From Caenorhabditis elegans (lineage: Eukaryota; Nematoda; Chromadorea; Rhabditida; Rhabditidae), in NCBI RefSeq assembly GCF_000002985.6, contig NC_003283.11:4092001-4156000 (forward strand): a stretch of DNA of 64,000 nucleotides, written 5' to 3'. The notes beneath the pieces were generated by a model, which was not told where the DNA came from, did no database searches, and saw nothing but the letters and a program-made list of their open reading frames with translations. The position numbers and the translations under genes were made by a program. Shown here one piece after another: positions 24,339-34,318 of this stretch (the first letter of the stretch is position 1; every line of letters begins with the position of its first letter).

Positions 24339-24589
24339 TAAATTTGTATCGGTTTGACAACAAAGCATTTTTCAGTACAACAAGTATCGCCTCCACAACA
24401 CACTTTGCTAAAGGTGTCTTATTAGATCAGCTTTTGAGCTTCTTGATTTCATTACTTAGAGTGTTGGTAAAATTATTTGAACTGTACTGGGTAACTCAAA
24501 AAATTATAATCAAATTTTCATAAATCTGTGATTTCACAAGGTTGAATTCATAAAATACTCTTCAAATTGATCCCTTACCAAAAGCGGGT

Positions 24590-24746
24590 GGTCCTAGCCC
24601 AGGAGGCACAGTTGGAGGAGCTGTCTGCGATGTATGAGGTGCAAGTTCCGGATGTTACAGTTACGCTTCCAGATGTAGTGGTCGATGGGCATCTTCCACA
24701 GGTTCTCTGGCAGTAAGTGTTGACAAAGCTTTGCATTCCAATTTTT
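24590..24746 (-). pseudogene. Truncated ShKT gene fragment
   Basis: About 155 nt closely matching the middle of exon 3 of ShKT-2 and ShKT-4: from the SFVNTYC segment through CQRTCGRCPSTT and GSVTVTSG to SSSNCASWA. It has no exon 1, no exon 2, no final Cys-rich segment, and unrelated sequence on both sides. Matching ends abruptly at TTGCATTCCAAT on one side and GGTCCTAGCCCAGG on the other. A dead remnant of a former copy between ShKT-1 and ShKT-2. Confidence 0.85.
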
Positions 24747-25500
24747 TCAAAGTCAAAATAAAGGTTTGCTCAGAAAACTGCACTTTTTGACTTCCACCCA
24801 GGAGCAGAAAATAATTTCGAAACAGAAAGGCATTGGTTTTTTCTCCGTGAGATTTCCGACATGCACACAAATTATTACAGACTCAGCACGCAGTCCCACG
24901 TCATCATCGACAAGCGAAATGCGTTTGTGGTAACATGAGGTCGAGAGAAGACTCGAAATAAATGAGAGACGGATTCGAGTGTAGCCAAACTTGCAGCAGT
25001 TGCTCATTGCATCAAATGAACTTGTAGAATAATAATAAAAATATTCCTACTTTTATATTTTTATTTTATTATTTTGGAAACCAATGTTTTTGCCTAATGA
25101 TGTTCGCCTTTCAATATATTTTTATTATCATTCTTATTTGCATCATTTGAATTGCAAACATATGAATTATCAAATTTTCGAGATTTTTTTAGTAAAGATA
25201 CCTTGGCGAGTTTCTATGATTTTCTAGAATCCATCAATTTTAATCAGTTTGCTTTTCACGGAAAAGTACCGGAAAATAACCACATGAAAGCAAAAAGAAT
25301 TAAAATCGGTTAGCGTAGGTACTGCACTGTATATTGAAAAACCCGTATGCTAGGCACTTATTTTCGGAAGCCCATTTAGATGCAATACTATAAGAAGGCG
25401 CAACACTAATAGATGCGTCATATTTGTATACATAGATTGTAAAAAAAATCAAAGAAAACATTTATATTTATTCACTAGTCAGTCGCTTAGAAATGTACAT

Positions 25501-25515
25501 GGAATGGTCAGTTCC
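25501..25515 (-). promoter_or_regulatory. 3' UTR element of ShKT-2
   Basis: GGAACTGACCATTCC on the gene strand, ~70 nt after the stop; exact match to the family consensus. Confidence 0.7.
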
Positions 25516-25584
25516 AGTTAATAAATATGAGTTGTCGGATGAGTTGAAAGAAAACTGGGGATATTGTGAGAAGTTATTGTCGTT

Positions 25585-26432
25585 TTAGCAGATTCTGCAG
25601 GTAGTGGCACATCTGGATCGGCGTTGAGCAACTGTGTAGAAGGTGTTGGTGCAGAATCCGTTCCTAGACCAGGAGGCACAGTTGGAGGAGCTGTCAGCGA
25701 TGTATGAGGTGCAGGTTCCGGATGTTACAGTCACGCTTCCAGATGCAGTCGTTGATGGGCATCTTCCACATGTTCTCTGGCAGTAAGTGTTAACAAAGCT
25801 TTGCATTCCAATGTTTTGGCAGATGCTCAGATCAGTTCCACAGTTGGTGACAGCATCGACGCATCCACCTTGGGTGCAGAATCCACAAGCAGATGGGCAA
25901 TCAGCGGCAATGATCGTTCTCCAGGCTGGGGAGTTACATTGAGAAAGAGTGATAGAAGCACAGTTAAGACGAGGATCTGAAATATTTATTTTTTGGCAAA
26001 ATAACTTCATAAAATTAAACTTACAAGCAACGTTAGGGCAGTTGTAAGCTTCAGTTTGACAGCAGAGTCCACATGTTCTTGGGCAAGTGGACGCAGCGGC
26101 AGTCTTCATGTCTTGAATCACTGCAGCTGGTGTAACTGAACCAGTGGTGTAGCAAGCCAGTGGTCTTCCAGCAGCATTTCCAGGAGCTGGGAATCCCAAG
26201 GTATCAGTGGTTGGGTAGAGAACAGCACACGATGCGTCGGAGATGAAGTTCGAGCAGGCAACTGCTGCAGGTGTCCAGACAAACTGAAAATTAAGAGTTA
26301 CAGCTAGGTGAGTCTATCAAGTAGCCCTACCGCAGATCCATTGAAAGTGGTACAATTTAAATCTCCTCCAATAACTGCAGATACATCTGGAGCCAAGAAA
26401 GAAACGATCATCATTGAAATGAGAGCAATCAT
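25585..26432 (-). CDS. ShKT-2: secreted four-ShKT-domain protein, 250 aa
   Basis: Exons: 26331-26432, 26025-26283, 25585-25976, each the same length as in ShKT-1 and ShKT-3. Signal peptide MIALISMMIVSFLAPDVSA. Exon 2 unit ends CPRTCGLC; exon 3 units end CGFC, CGRC and CRIC. It differs from ShKT-1 at scattered sites (CTQGGC for CNQAGC; NCASWSRNGFC for NCAAWSTNGFC). Introns are 48 and 47 nt. The next gene on the right (ShKT-3) shares its signal peptide, so these two look like the most recent tandem duplicates of the minus-strand row. Confidence 0.9.
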
Positions 26433-26504
26433 TTTTGAATGTTTCAGAGGAAGCTCTGGAAAATGAGCTGCTGGAAAGTATGTTTTCTGCAAGAAAATAG
26501 TCCA

Positions 26505-26621
26505 CTTATATACCAGGTTTTCATTCTTTGTACAACTGCACCTATATGTGTTGCAACGTTTTGTACTACAGACACAATGAAACCCTCGCAAAATTTCATT
26601 TTTGGGCCGTTTGAACAGCTG
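26505..26621 (-). promoter_or_regulatory. ShKT-2 promoter: TATA box and E-box
   Basis: TATATAAG (26505-26512) is ~75 nt before the ATG. CAGCTG (26616-26621) lies in TTTGAACAGCTG. The whole stretch including AATGAAACCCTCGCAAAAT is shared with the ShKT-3 upstream region. Confidence 0.65.
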
Positions 26622-26639
26622 ACGAAATGAGGTACATGT

Positions 26640-27800
26640 GTTTTTGAAACAAAAGAATTTTGTTACATGGCAAGTCTATGCGCAGTGCAAATGTATAGAG
26701 ACGGTTCTAGTGCATCATTTTTCTTTGGGTGATAATATAAAATTTGATGAGAAAAAAAAATTTTTGAAAAAAGTTTCACTATTCTGTGTACTTTAAATAA
26801 TCATTGTTTTCTTTTATATTTCACCCAAAAGCGGCGAATCTACTACAACTCGAACGTATTAATTAACACAGAAAATCCAGAACCGAAACCACTAATTGTC
26901 TGGAAACTTTTATTGGTAAATTGTTTTTTTTTCTTCAAGAAAGTAGCGTATTAATATGAGCGAATGTAATCGAGAGGGCATCAACACGTGTCAATAGAAC
27001 TGAACTAATTTTTTTGATATTTATTTGTTCCCGATTTAACGTCATCGTGGTTTCGACTCAGATCTATGATTCTCACGGACACAATAATTTTTATATGTCC
27101 AAATGATTCAAAGTTGCTACTAAATTATTATAGTCTAACTATTATAGTTGTTGTATGCCTTGTACTTTCGAGTTAAATGTTTTGTGGGTTTATCACAGCT
27201 TTTAAGGTTTTTAGGGTTCTTTTACAAGTTCCCATAATTAATTATCATTCAAACACAACTTTCATCCTGGAAATCGATACTAGCTTACGATACTAACTTG
27301 ATATATAAATGTTTTTATTGAAAAATAAAAATAGTTGGAAGTTTTATCAAAAGTGGTGTAATGTAAATAAAAGTTACCATGTTAATTTCAAATTAACTTC
27401 TAAAATTAAGTTTGAAGCAATTTTTCATCTATCTTCAATAGAGTATTTATACATACATGATTGTTTTCCAGAAGCCTGGTTTGGATTTCATCAAGCTAAT
27501 TTTGTGATTTTGCCTCAGTCGTGCTGAAGCACTTTCAGTGCACTAGCCGACCCCAATTTTTCAGCACTTGCGGTATTTTTTTCCATATTTTTGGATAAAG
27601 GCGTTTAGGACATAAAAGTGTGAGTTTTTCTCTTGTCGCTCTGCTTCAGGTTGTTATAATGCTTTTCCGGATTCGCAGTTTAACTTTTAACTCTTGATCT
27701 ACGTATACCAGTCTATATCAGATCTGTAGATCAGTGTTGGTTGTGAAAAAAATCAAATAAAACATTTATATTTATTCACAAGTCAGTCGCTTAGATTTGT
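26640..27800. other. Intergenic region between ShKT-2 and ShKT-3
   Basis: AT-rich. It includes the region upstream of ShKT-2 beyond its E-box and the 3' flank of ShKT-3. A 72-codon frame at 27309-27527 has no recognised features. Nothing else is supported. Confidence 0.5.
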
Positions 27801-27804
27801 ACAT

Positions 27805-27819
27805 GGAATGGTCAGTTCC
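27805..27819 (-). promoter_or_regulatory. 3' UTR element of ShKT-3
   Basis: GGAACTGACCATTCC on the gene strand, 70 nt past the stop codon; the surrounding ~60 nt are also nearly identical to the ShKT-2 3' flank. Confidence 0.7.
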
Positions 27820-27889
27820 AGTTAATAAATATGAGTTGTCGGATGAGTTGAAAGAAAATAGGGGGAAATTGTGAGAAGTTGAAGTCTTT

Positions 27890-28729
27890 CTAGCAGATTC
27901 TGCAAGTTGTGGCACATCTGGATCGGCGTTGAGCAACCGTGTAGAAGGTGTTGGTGCAGAATCCATTGGTGGACCAGGCAGCACAGTTGGAGGAGCTGTC
28001 GGCGATGTATGAGGTGCAAGTTCCCGATGTTACAGTCACACTTCCGGATGCGGTGGTTGATGGGCATCTTCCGCAGGTTCTCTGGCAATAGGTGTTTACG
28101 AATGTCTGCATTCCAACGGTGTTACAAATGCTGAGGTCGTTTCCGCAGTTAGTGACGGCATCGACGCATCCGCCTTGGTTGCAGAATCCGCAAGCAGATG
28201 GGCAGTCAGCGGCAATGATCGTTCTCCAGGCTGGGGAGTTGCATTGAGAAAGAGTGATAGAAGCGCAGTTAAGACGAGGATCTGAATAATCAATTATGTG
28301 GGATTTTCTAAACAACTATCTTACAAGCAACGTTAGGGCAGCTGTAGGCATCAGTTTGACAACACAATCCACACGTTCTTGGGCACGTGGAAGCAGCGGC
28401 AGTCTTCATGTCTTGAATCACTGCAGCTGGAGTAACTGAACCAGTGGTGTAGCAAGCCAGTGGTCTTCCAGCAGCATTTCCAGGAGCTGGGTATCCCAGT
28501 GTATCAGTTGTTGGATAGAGAACAGCGCACGATGCGTCGGAAATAAGGTTTGAACAAGCCACAGCTGCAGGTGTCCAGACAAACTGAAAACTAAGAATTA
28601 CTTGCAGATGTACTCATCCTAAGCTACCGCAGATCCGTTGTATTGTGTGCAATTCAAGTCTCCTCCAATAACTGCCGAAACATCTGGAGCCAAGAAAGAA
28701 ACGATCATCATTGAAATGAGAGCAATCAT
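27890..28729 (-). CDS. ShKT-3: secreted four-ShKT-domain protein, 250 aa
   Basis: Exons: 28628-28729, 28325-28583, 27890-28281. Signal peptide identical to ShKT-2 (MIALISMMIVSFLAPDVSA), mature start VIGGDLNCTQYNGSA. Exon 2 ends CPRTCGLCCQTDAYSCPNVA; exon 3 carries CNQGGCVDAVTNCGNDLSIC and the STTASGSVTVTSGT linker before the last ShKT unit. Introns are 43-44 nt. The stop is TAG, against TAA in ShKT-1 and -2. Confidence 0.9.
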
Positions 28730-28801
28730 TGTTGAATGTTTCAGGTAAAGCTCTGGAAAATGAGTTTTTGGAAAGTATGTTTTCTGATAGGAAATTGTCC
28801 A

Positions 28802-28912
28802 CTTTTATACCAGGTTTTCATTCTTTGCTCAACTGCTGCATGTCTCGTTTTGTACCACAGACACACAATGAAACCCTCGCAAAATGTCATTTTTTGCCCG
28901 TTTGAACAGGTG
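28802..28912 (-). promoter_or_regulatory. ShKT-3 promoter: TATA box and E-box
   Basis: TATAAAAG (28802-28809), ~73 nt before the ATG. CAGGTG (28907-28912) sits in TTTGAACAGGTGCAAA. Flanking AATGAAACCCTCGCAAAAT is shared with ShKT-2. Confidence 0.65.
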
Positions 28913-28939
28913 CAAAATGTTGTACATGAGATATTATAA

Positions 28940-29522
28940 CAAAAGGGTTTGCGTACATGTAAAATCTAGCTCAGAGTCATTTGCTACATATTATCCTGTC
29001 GTTAATCATTGTAAATTCAAGGAGAAGTAAGTATGTATAATTTGCATTTCAAAGTTAAAATTGAATGGTTTCTGTGTTTTTTTTAAATTTTTTTTTCAAT
29101 TATACTGAAAATATTGACGAACAATTTGGGCAAGTTTTGTGTTTTTATTTTTTAATCAGAAATTTGATAAGAACTTTCCAGTCAGTAGACGACTGTTTGA
29201 ACGGCTGCCATATCTAATGCTACAAAACTTCTAGTTTGAATACGTAAGATTATATGAATCAGTTCTACAACAATTGTCCAGTGAGGTTTTCATCGAGCAA
29301 AACTATTTTCAGTTCTACCAATTTAAAAATTATCTCGAGAACCCATTTGTATACCTGTTCTCTTTCAATTTGTATTTCCAACATATTGTTTCATTAGTCA
29401 CAAAAGTATCATTTTTCGCAACTTATGTACATTAAGAACACTTGTGAGATTTGCTGTATTACTAAATTTCATTCAATTCGAAAATAATGTGCATAAAATA
29501 TTTATTCACTAGTCACGTATTT
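28940..29522. other. Intergenic region between ShKT-3 and ShKT-4
   Basis: AT-rich; no gene, RNA gene or clear repeat recognised. Confidence 0.5.
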
Positions 29523-29537
29523 GGAATGGTCAGTTCC
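29523..29537 (-). promoter_or_regulatory. 3' UTR element of ShKT-4
   Basis: GGAACTGACCATTCC on the gene strand, 71 nt after the stop, although the rest of the 3' flank has diverged from ShKT-2 and -3. Confidence 0.7.
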
Positions 29538-29607
29538 AACTAACAATAGATATAAGTACATGAATGTCTTGAAAGAGTCGAGGTCAAAGTTGGGATGATT
29601 ACATCAT

Positions 29608-30469
29608 TTAGCAAATTCTGCATGTGGATCCACATCTAGCTCTGCGTTGATCTACTGTGTAGAAGTTGTTCGTGCAGAATCCGTTCTTAGCCCACGAGGC
29701 ACAGTTGGAAGAGCTGTCGGCGACGTATGATGTGCATGAACCTCCTCCGTTGTTGTAACCGGAAGTGGTTGTAGATGGGCAACGTCCGCAACTCTTTTGG
29801 CAGTAAGTATTGACGAAGCTTTGCATTCCAATGTTTTGGCAGATGCTCAAGTCGTTTCCGCAGTTGGTGACGGCATCGACACATCCTCCTTGTCCGCAGA
29901 ATCCGCAGGCAGATGGGCAATCAGCGGCGATGATGTTTCTCCAGGCTGGAGAGTTGCATTGGCTGTTGGTGATTGTGGCACAGTTGAGACGTGGGTCTGA
30001 AAAATGTCATCCAGATCATAGCCTGGCTCTTCAATTTTTGGTAAACTTACAATCAGCGTTCTTGCAGTTGAAGGCATCTGTGTTGCAGCAGAATCCACAA
30101 GTCTTTGGGCAACTTGCAAGGGCAGCAGTCTTCATGTCAAGTACGACAGCTGCTGGGGTGACTGTAGCAGTGGTATAGCAAGCCAATGGTCTTCCAGCGG
30201 CATTTCCAGCAGCTGGAAGTCCCAATGTATCGGTGGTTGGGTAGAGGATAGCACATGATGCGTCGGAGATGGTATTCTGGCACGCAACGGCTGCTGGGGT
30301 CCACACGAACTGAAATTCAAGTTATGTGTTATGGATTTTTTATGAAAATGTTATAATAGAAACGTACCATGGTTCCATTGTATACAGTGCAGTTCAGGTC
30401 ACCTCCGATGGCAGCGGAGACTTCTGGAGCCAAGAATGAAGCGAAGAGAATTGAAATGATTGCAATCAT
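29608..30469 (-). CDS. ShKT-4: secreted four-ShKT-domain protein, 249 aa
   Basis: Exons: 30368-30469, 30051-30309, 29608-29996 (750 nt). Signal peptide MIAIISILFASFLAPEVSA. Exon 2 unit ends CPKTCGFCCNTDAFNCKNAD, so the exon-2/3 junction residues differ from the NVA of ShKT-1 to -3. Exon 3 has CGQGGCVDAVTNCGNDLSIC and a Gly/Asn-richer linker (TTTSGYNNGGGS) replacing the SVTVTSG segment. The last unit ends CGSTCRIC. More diverged than the three copies to its left. Confidence 0.9.
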
Positions 30470-30538
30470 TTTTGTTAGATTGGTAGGAGCTGGAGAAGAA
30501 GAACTTCTGAGCTGTGAATTTCACCATTATTTTTTCCT

Positions 30539-30682
30539 CTTTTATACTAATTTCCATATAGCCTTAAAAGATTTGCACATCTGTTAATATTCATCTGTTA
30601 GTCTCTTTTAGAATACAATGAAACTGTCTCAGTTTCTAACCATCTCGTGAACTATTTCATCTTTCGACAATTTGAACAGGTG
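30539..30682 (-). promoter_or_regulatory. ShKT-4 promoter: TATA box and E-box
   Basis: TATAAAAG (30539-30546), 70 nt before the ATG. CAGGTG (30677-30682) sits in TTTGAACAGGTGCAAA, identical over 16 nt to the ShKT-3 block despite diverged surroundings. Confidence 0.65.
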
Positions 30683-30689
30683 CAAACTG

Positions 30690-31228
30690 TATCAGTTTGG
30701 CGGGCGTTGGAAACAATGAATATCGGAGCATGTGATGATTTATCGCCTTGTGTGGTGTGAAAATAGTATTGATGGTGTTGAGAGGGTGCTAGGTGGTTGT
30801 TGGCTCAGCTTTTTTCGAATTATTTATCGAAAATTAGGAATCTCATTTATCTTTTTTGTGCGGTTTAGAGAGTTGTGACTCAATCAGAATATGCTAAACT
30901 TTTAGCTGAAATTTAAATTTAAGTGCGCTGACAGACTTAAAAATTTTTGAATTTGATTCTATACAGCTATAAAGTTCGCTTCATGTTTTACTTTTTTCCC
31001 TTTTTTTGTGAGTCATCAATTCAATCATATTTTTTTCAGATTCTCATATTGCATACAACGAGAGCAGGTTCTAAAAAAAATTGTGAAAACTTCTCTTCGA
31101 ATTGGCGCAAGAAGTAAGTCCAACACTTTGTGTTTGATAAAATCATGAAGTCAGTCATAACTAGAACAAATTCAATACTAGAGATTTATTGAAAAACAAA
31201 ATAAATTCAGAAGTATGTATTAATCAAC
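30690..31228. other. Intergenic region between ShKT-4 and ShKT-5
   Basis: AT-rich with no recognised gene. GGAAACAATGAA near 30709 recurs upstream of ShKT-8 (37810). Confidence 0.45.
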
Positions 31229-31243
31229 GGAATGGTCAGTTCC
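31229..31243 (-). promoter_or_regulatory. 3' UTR element of ShKT-5
   Basis: GGAACTGACCATTCC on the gene strand, ~86 nt past the stop. Confidence 0.7.
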
Positions 31244-31328
31244 ATGTCACCTGAGGTCGTTTGTTGAAAATAAAATTAAAGTTGGGGAATGTAGAAGTAG
31301 TTGTCAAAGAAGTAGTAGATCAATCGAT

Positions 31329-32862
31329 TTAGCAGAGCTTGCAACTTGTGGCACATCTGGCTTTGCGCTGAGCAACGGTGTAGAAGGTGTTGGTGCAGAA
31401 TCCGTTCTTAGCCCAGGAGGTACATGAGGTTGATGAGTCGGCGGCGTAGGAGGTGCAGGTGCCAGAGGTGACAGATCCAGATGATGCGGTGGTTGATGGG
31501 CATCTTCCGCAAGTCTTTTGGCAGTATTGATTGACGAAGGTTTGCATTCCAACAGTGTTACAGATGCTCAAGTCGTTTCCGCAGTTGGTGACGGCATCGA
31601 CGCATCCACCAGAGTTACAGAATCCGCATGCAGATGGGCAGTCTGTAGCGATGATGGTTCTCCAGGTGACTGAGTTACATTGAGCTTTGGTGATTGTAGC
31701 GCAGTTGAGTCGTGGGTCTGAAATATACATTGACTGTAGATTTAGTTAATAAGAGAAGCTCTGAAAACTTACAAGCAGCATTGGCACAATTGTAGTCGTC
31801 AGTTAGGCAGCAGAATCCGCAAGTTTTTGCACAAGATGCAATTGCAGCAGTCTTCATGTCAGCCACAACAGCAGCTGGGGTAGCTGTGGCGGTTGTGTAG
31901 CAAGCATAAGCTCTCTCAGCATCATTTCCAGCAGCTGGGTATAGGGTGTCCGGGGCAGCATAAAGAACCTGGCAAGAAGCATCCGAGATAGCGTTCGAGC
32001 AGGCAACCGCAGCCGGGGTGTAGACGAACTAGAAAGTAGGGATTATTAAAAGTTAGGGCTCTAGAGATTGGCGGCAACCAAATTTTGGGCCATACGATAA
32101 TTTGATAATTCAAATTTTTTGACAATTTGGGGATTCTAAAATTGCCGAGCTCAAAACTTGTGCAATAAAAACTACTGTTGTATTATAAACTTATCTTAAA
32201 AATATGATGATTTTTTTTCGATAATACGAATCTGAACATATTACCACTTTTATTGCCGAGTTTCAAAATTTCCGATAGTAAGATTTTTCGTAATTGAAGC
32301 CAACTCCTAATTTAAATCAGGAACTTTTTTGAAAGCTTAAACCTAGATTCCTATCAAAAGTTATACATATAATGTGTTATAAGCAAATTTTTAAAGTTTA
32401 TATCATCTGGATATTCAGTTTTCCGGAATGAATTTTTCCAAATTCAAGTATTTATGTATGTTATGAAACTTTCAAACTGGAACACCCTTTAAAGGTGGAG
32501 TAGCGCAAGTGTGGAAAGTGTTAAAAACCACTCCAAATGTTCCAACATGATCAAATAATATAGTAAAACTTTTCAAAAAAATTTTGGAAATTTTTTATTT
32601 ACTCTCAAAAAGCGACAATTACTCAGTTTTTGCCACTCATTTTTGGAATTTGACCCGACCAAAAAAACTTTTTTCTACGATACCTATACTATGTATAATT
32701 TTGCCCACTGGCGCTAACCCATAAGCCCTCTAAAATGAATTTTCCAAATCTCAAAATTGTACTATCACATACCGATGTTCCATTGTAGCTGGTACAATTC
32801 AAGTCACCACCGATAACGGCGCTGCTGAATGGGACGAAGAAGAGGCTGATGAGGAAATACAT
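31329..32862 (-). CDS. ShKT-5: secreted four-ShKT-domain protein, 244 aa
   Basis: Exons: 32773-32862, 31773-32028, 31329-31717 (735 nt). Signal peptide MYFLISLFFVPFSSA is the ShKT-8 type, not the MIAL type of ShKT-1 to -4. Exon 2 unit ends CAKTCGFCCLTDDYNCANAA; exon 3 units have CNSGGCVDAVTNC, CQKTCGRC and a last unit ending CATSCKLC. Intron 1 is 744 nt, far longer than the ~50 nt of its relatives, because it holds a dispersed repeat (32493-32680). An in-frame upstream ATG at 32916 would add MVGLKSIEHF..., but it lies against the TATA box (32922-32929) and relatives start at MYFL. Confidence 0.85.
32493..32680. repeat. Dispersed GGAGTAGCGC repeat in ShKT-5 intron 1
   Basis: GGTGGAGTAGCGCAAGTGTGG ... 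ACCACTCC ... GCGACAATTACTCAGTTTTTGCCAC, matching the element at 20877-21010. Confidence 0.6.
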
Positions 32863-33377
32863 TGCTGCAAAAGCGAATGATTTATAAAAGTGTTCGATAC
32901 TTTTTAGCCCGACCACTTCTCCTTATATACCACGACATTTACTGTATGTACAGCTTTCTGTTCTCACACCATTCGCCTTTTTTTATATCGATCTGCACTA
33001 TTCGTCTGTGTGTTCCAGACACATAGTAACAAAGAGACATGGAATTTTTAGGATCGATCCGAACAAAAATGAGAGAGATGTTTGAATGGCAAATGGATAA
33101 TTGTTTGCCCTGAAACACATGAAAAAAGTACTGGAACAATTGGGAAGTTATTGTTAGCTCAGGTAGCTTGTACTCTTTGTTATTTTAGTTCCACGGCTGC
33201 TTTTGGATATGGGTCACGTGAAGCCCAGAAGCTAATGAACAAATAGAGAGCGCTAATCTGAAATTTGTTTTGCAGAATTAGACTGAAATTCTAGTCAGCT
33301 CTTGGCAATTCTTACTTCGTTTTATTTTTTTAATTAGTTAATTGATCTGTGTTTTACTTGAAATTTCGATCTTAACG

Positions 33378-33830
33378 GTGTAGTAACTCCAGTGTAAAAT
33401 CAAAATGGTCTAATATCAGTGAAACTTTGAAAGTGAAACTTTTCAAAAAATGTTTTAAAATGTTTTATTAGTCAAAAATTGTCAATTTATGAGTTTTCGC
33501 CATTTTTAAAGTAAATTGTAAAACTGACGCATGTTCGAATCACTACTATATTAATATTGGAAAATATATGCTTCCAAAGGAGGCCGTTTTTTTCGGGGCC
33601 TGCCTCAAACGTGCCGACCTCTCGCCTTATTTCTACACTATGGCGAGAAGTCAAATCCTTGGTGTTTACATCACATAGTGCGAATGTCGGTTTTTTCAAC
33701 GCGGCCGACACTTTTCGGGTTCCGCGCCGCTCGTTACACAAAGCACGGTGCCCGGCGCGAGGCAGGCGAAGGTCGCCGAAAGGTGGTCCCGGCAGGCGTT
33801 TTCGCGCCTTCATGGGAGCCCTAAAGTAGA
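33378..33830. repeat. Dispersed repeat followed by an unusually GC-rich block
   Basis: 33378-33510 is a degenerate copy of the TAGTAACTCCAGT / GTCAATTTATGAGTTTTCGCC dispersed repeat. 33575-33830 is strikingly GC-rich for this window, with GCCTGCCTC, GGCGCGAGGCAGGCGAAGG and GCAGGCGTTTTCGCGCC. Both strands stay open over ~90-130 codons, but nothing resembles a known protein and the flanks are repeat-like. Probably a dispersed repeat; the wider gap 32940-34255 contains no gene I can support. Confidence 0.55.
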
Positions 33831-34077
33831 CCTCAAAACGAATTCCAAAAAAATGGCAAAAACTGAGATTTTTCCAATTTTCCAAAATCGTAGAAAATTT
33901 TTTAAATATTTATAATTCGAGTTACCGTGTGATTTTTTCGGAAAAATGTCTTTTGATTGCATTTTTTTAAATATTTTATTTTATGTTTGGTTTGCAGAAA
34001 AGCAGAGGAAAACAGTGAAAATAAAAATTTTCAGAAGCTAGTTGCAAAAAATGTTGACGTTGCTCTATAATCTGGCA

Positions 34078-34093
34078 CCCCCCCCCCCCCCCC
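34078..34093. repeat. C16 homopolymer tract
   Basis: Sixteen consecutive C (G on the minus strand). Matched by G17 at 62002-62018 and G15 at 63745-63759. Confidence 0.95.
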
Positions 34094-34257
34094 TTCTTTT
34101 TAATTATAAAATTCAATCAATAACTGTTGCGTTTTTGCAAATGTGGTCAGTTTGACATGAAATGTTTGTCAAGCTGCAGTCAATGCTGGCTACCTACTCT
34201 TTTCTGACAAAGTCACACAAAATTAAAAATAAGCGTTTCATTCATATTTATTTAGAA

Positions 34258-34272
34258 GGATTGGTCAGACCC
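34258..34272 (-). promoter_or_regulatory. 3' UTR element of ShKT-6 (variant)
   Basis: Gene strand GGGTCTGACCAATCC, a variant of GGAACTGACCATTCC at the expected distance (~46 nt) after the stop. Confidence 0.55.
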
Positions 34273-34318
34273 TTAGTCACACAGTTTGGTAAAAGTAATA
34301 AATTAATTAGGAGAAAAA

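Noticed and set aside
32863-32916. Upstream in-frame ATG for ShKT-5 (MVGLKSIEHF...)
   Set aside because: It sits beside the TATA box and would precede the signal peptide; relatives begin at MYFL.
33487-33885. 132-codon minus and 90-codon plus frames
   Set aside because: Caused by high GC in the block at 33575-33830; no family resemblance and no supporting exon structure.
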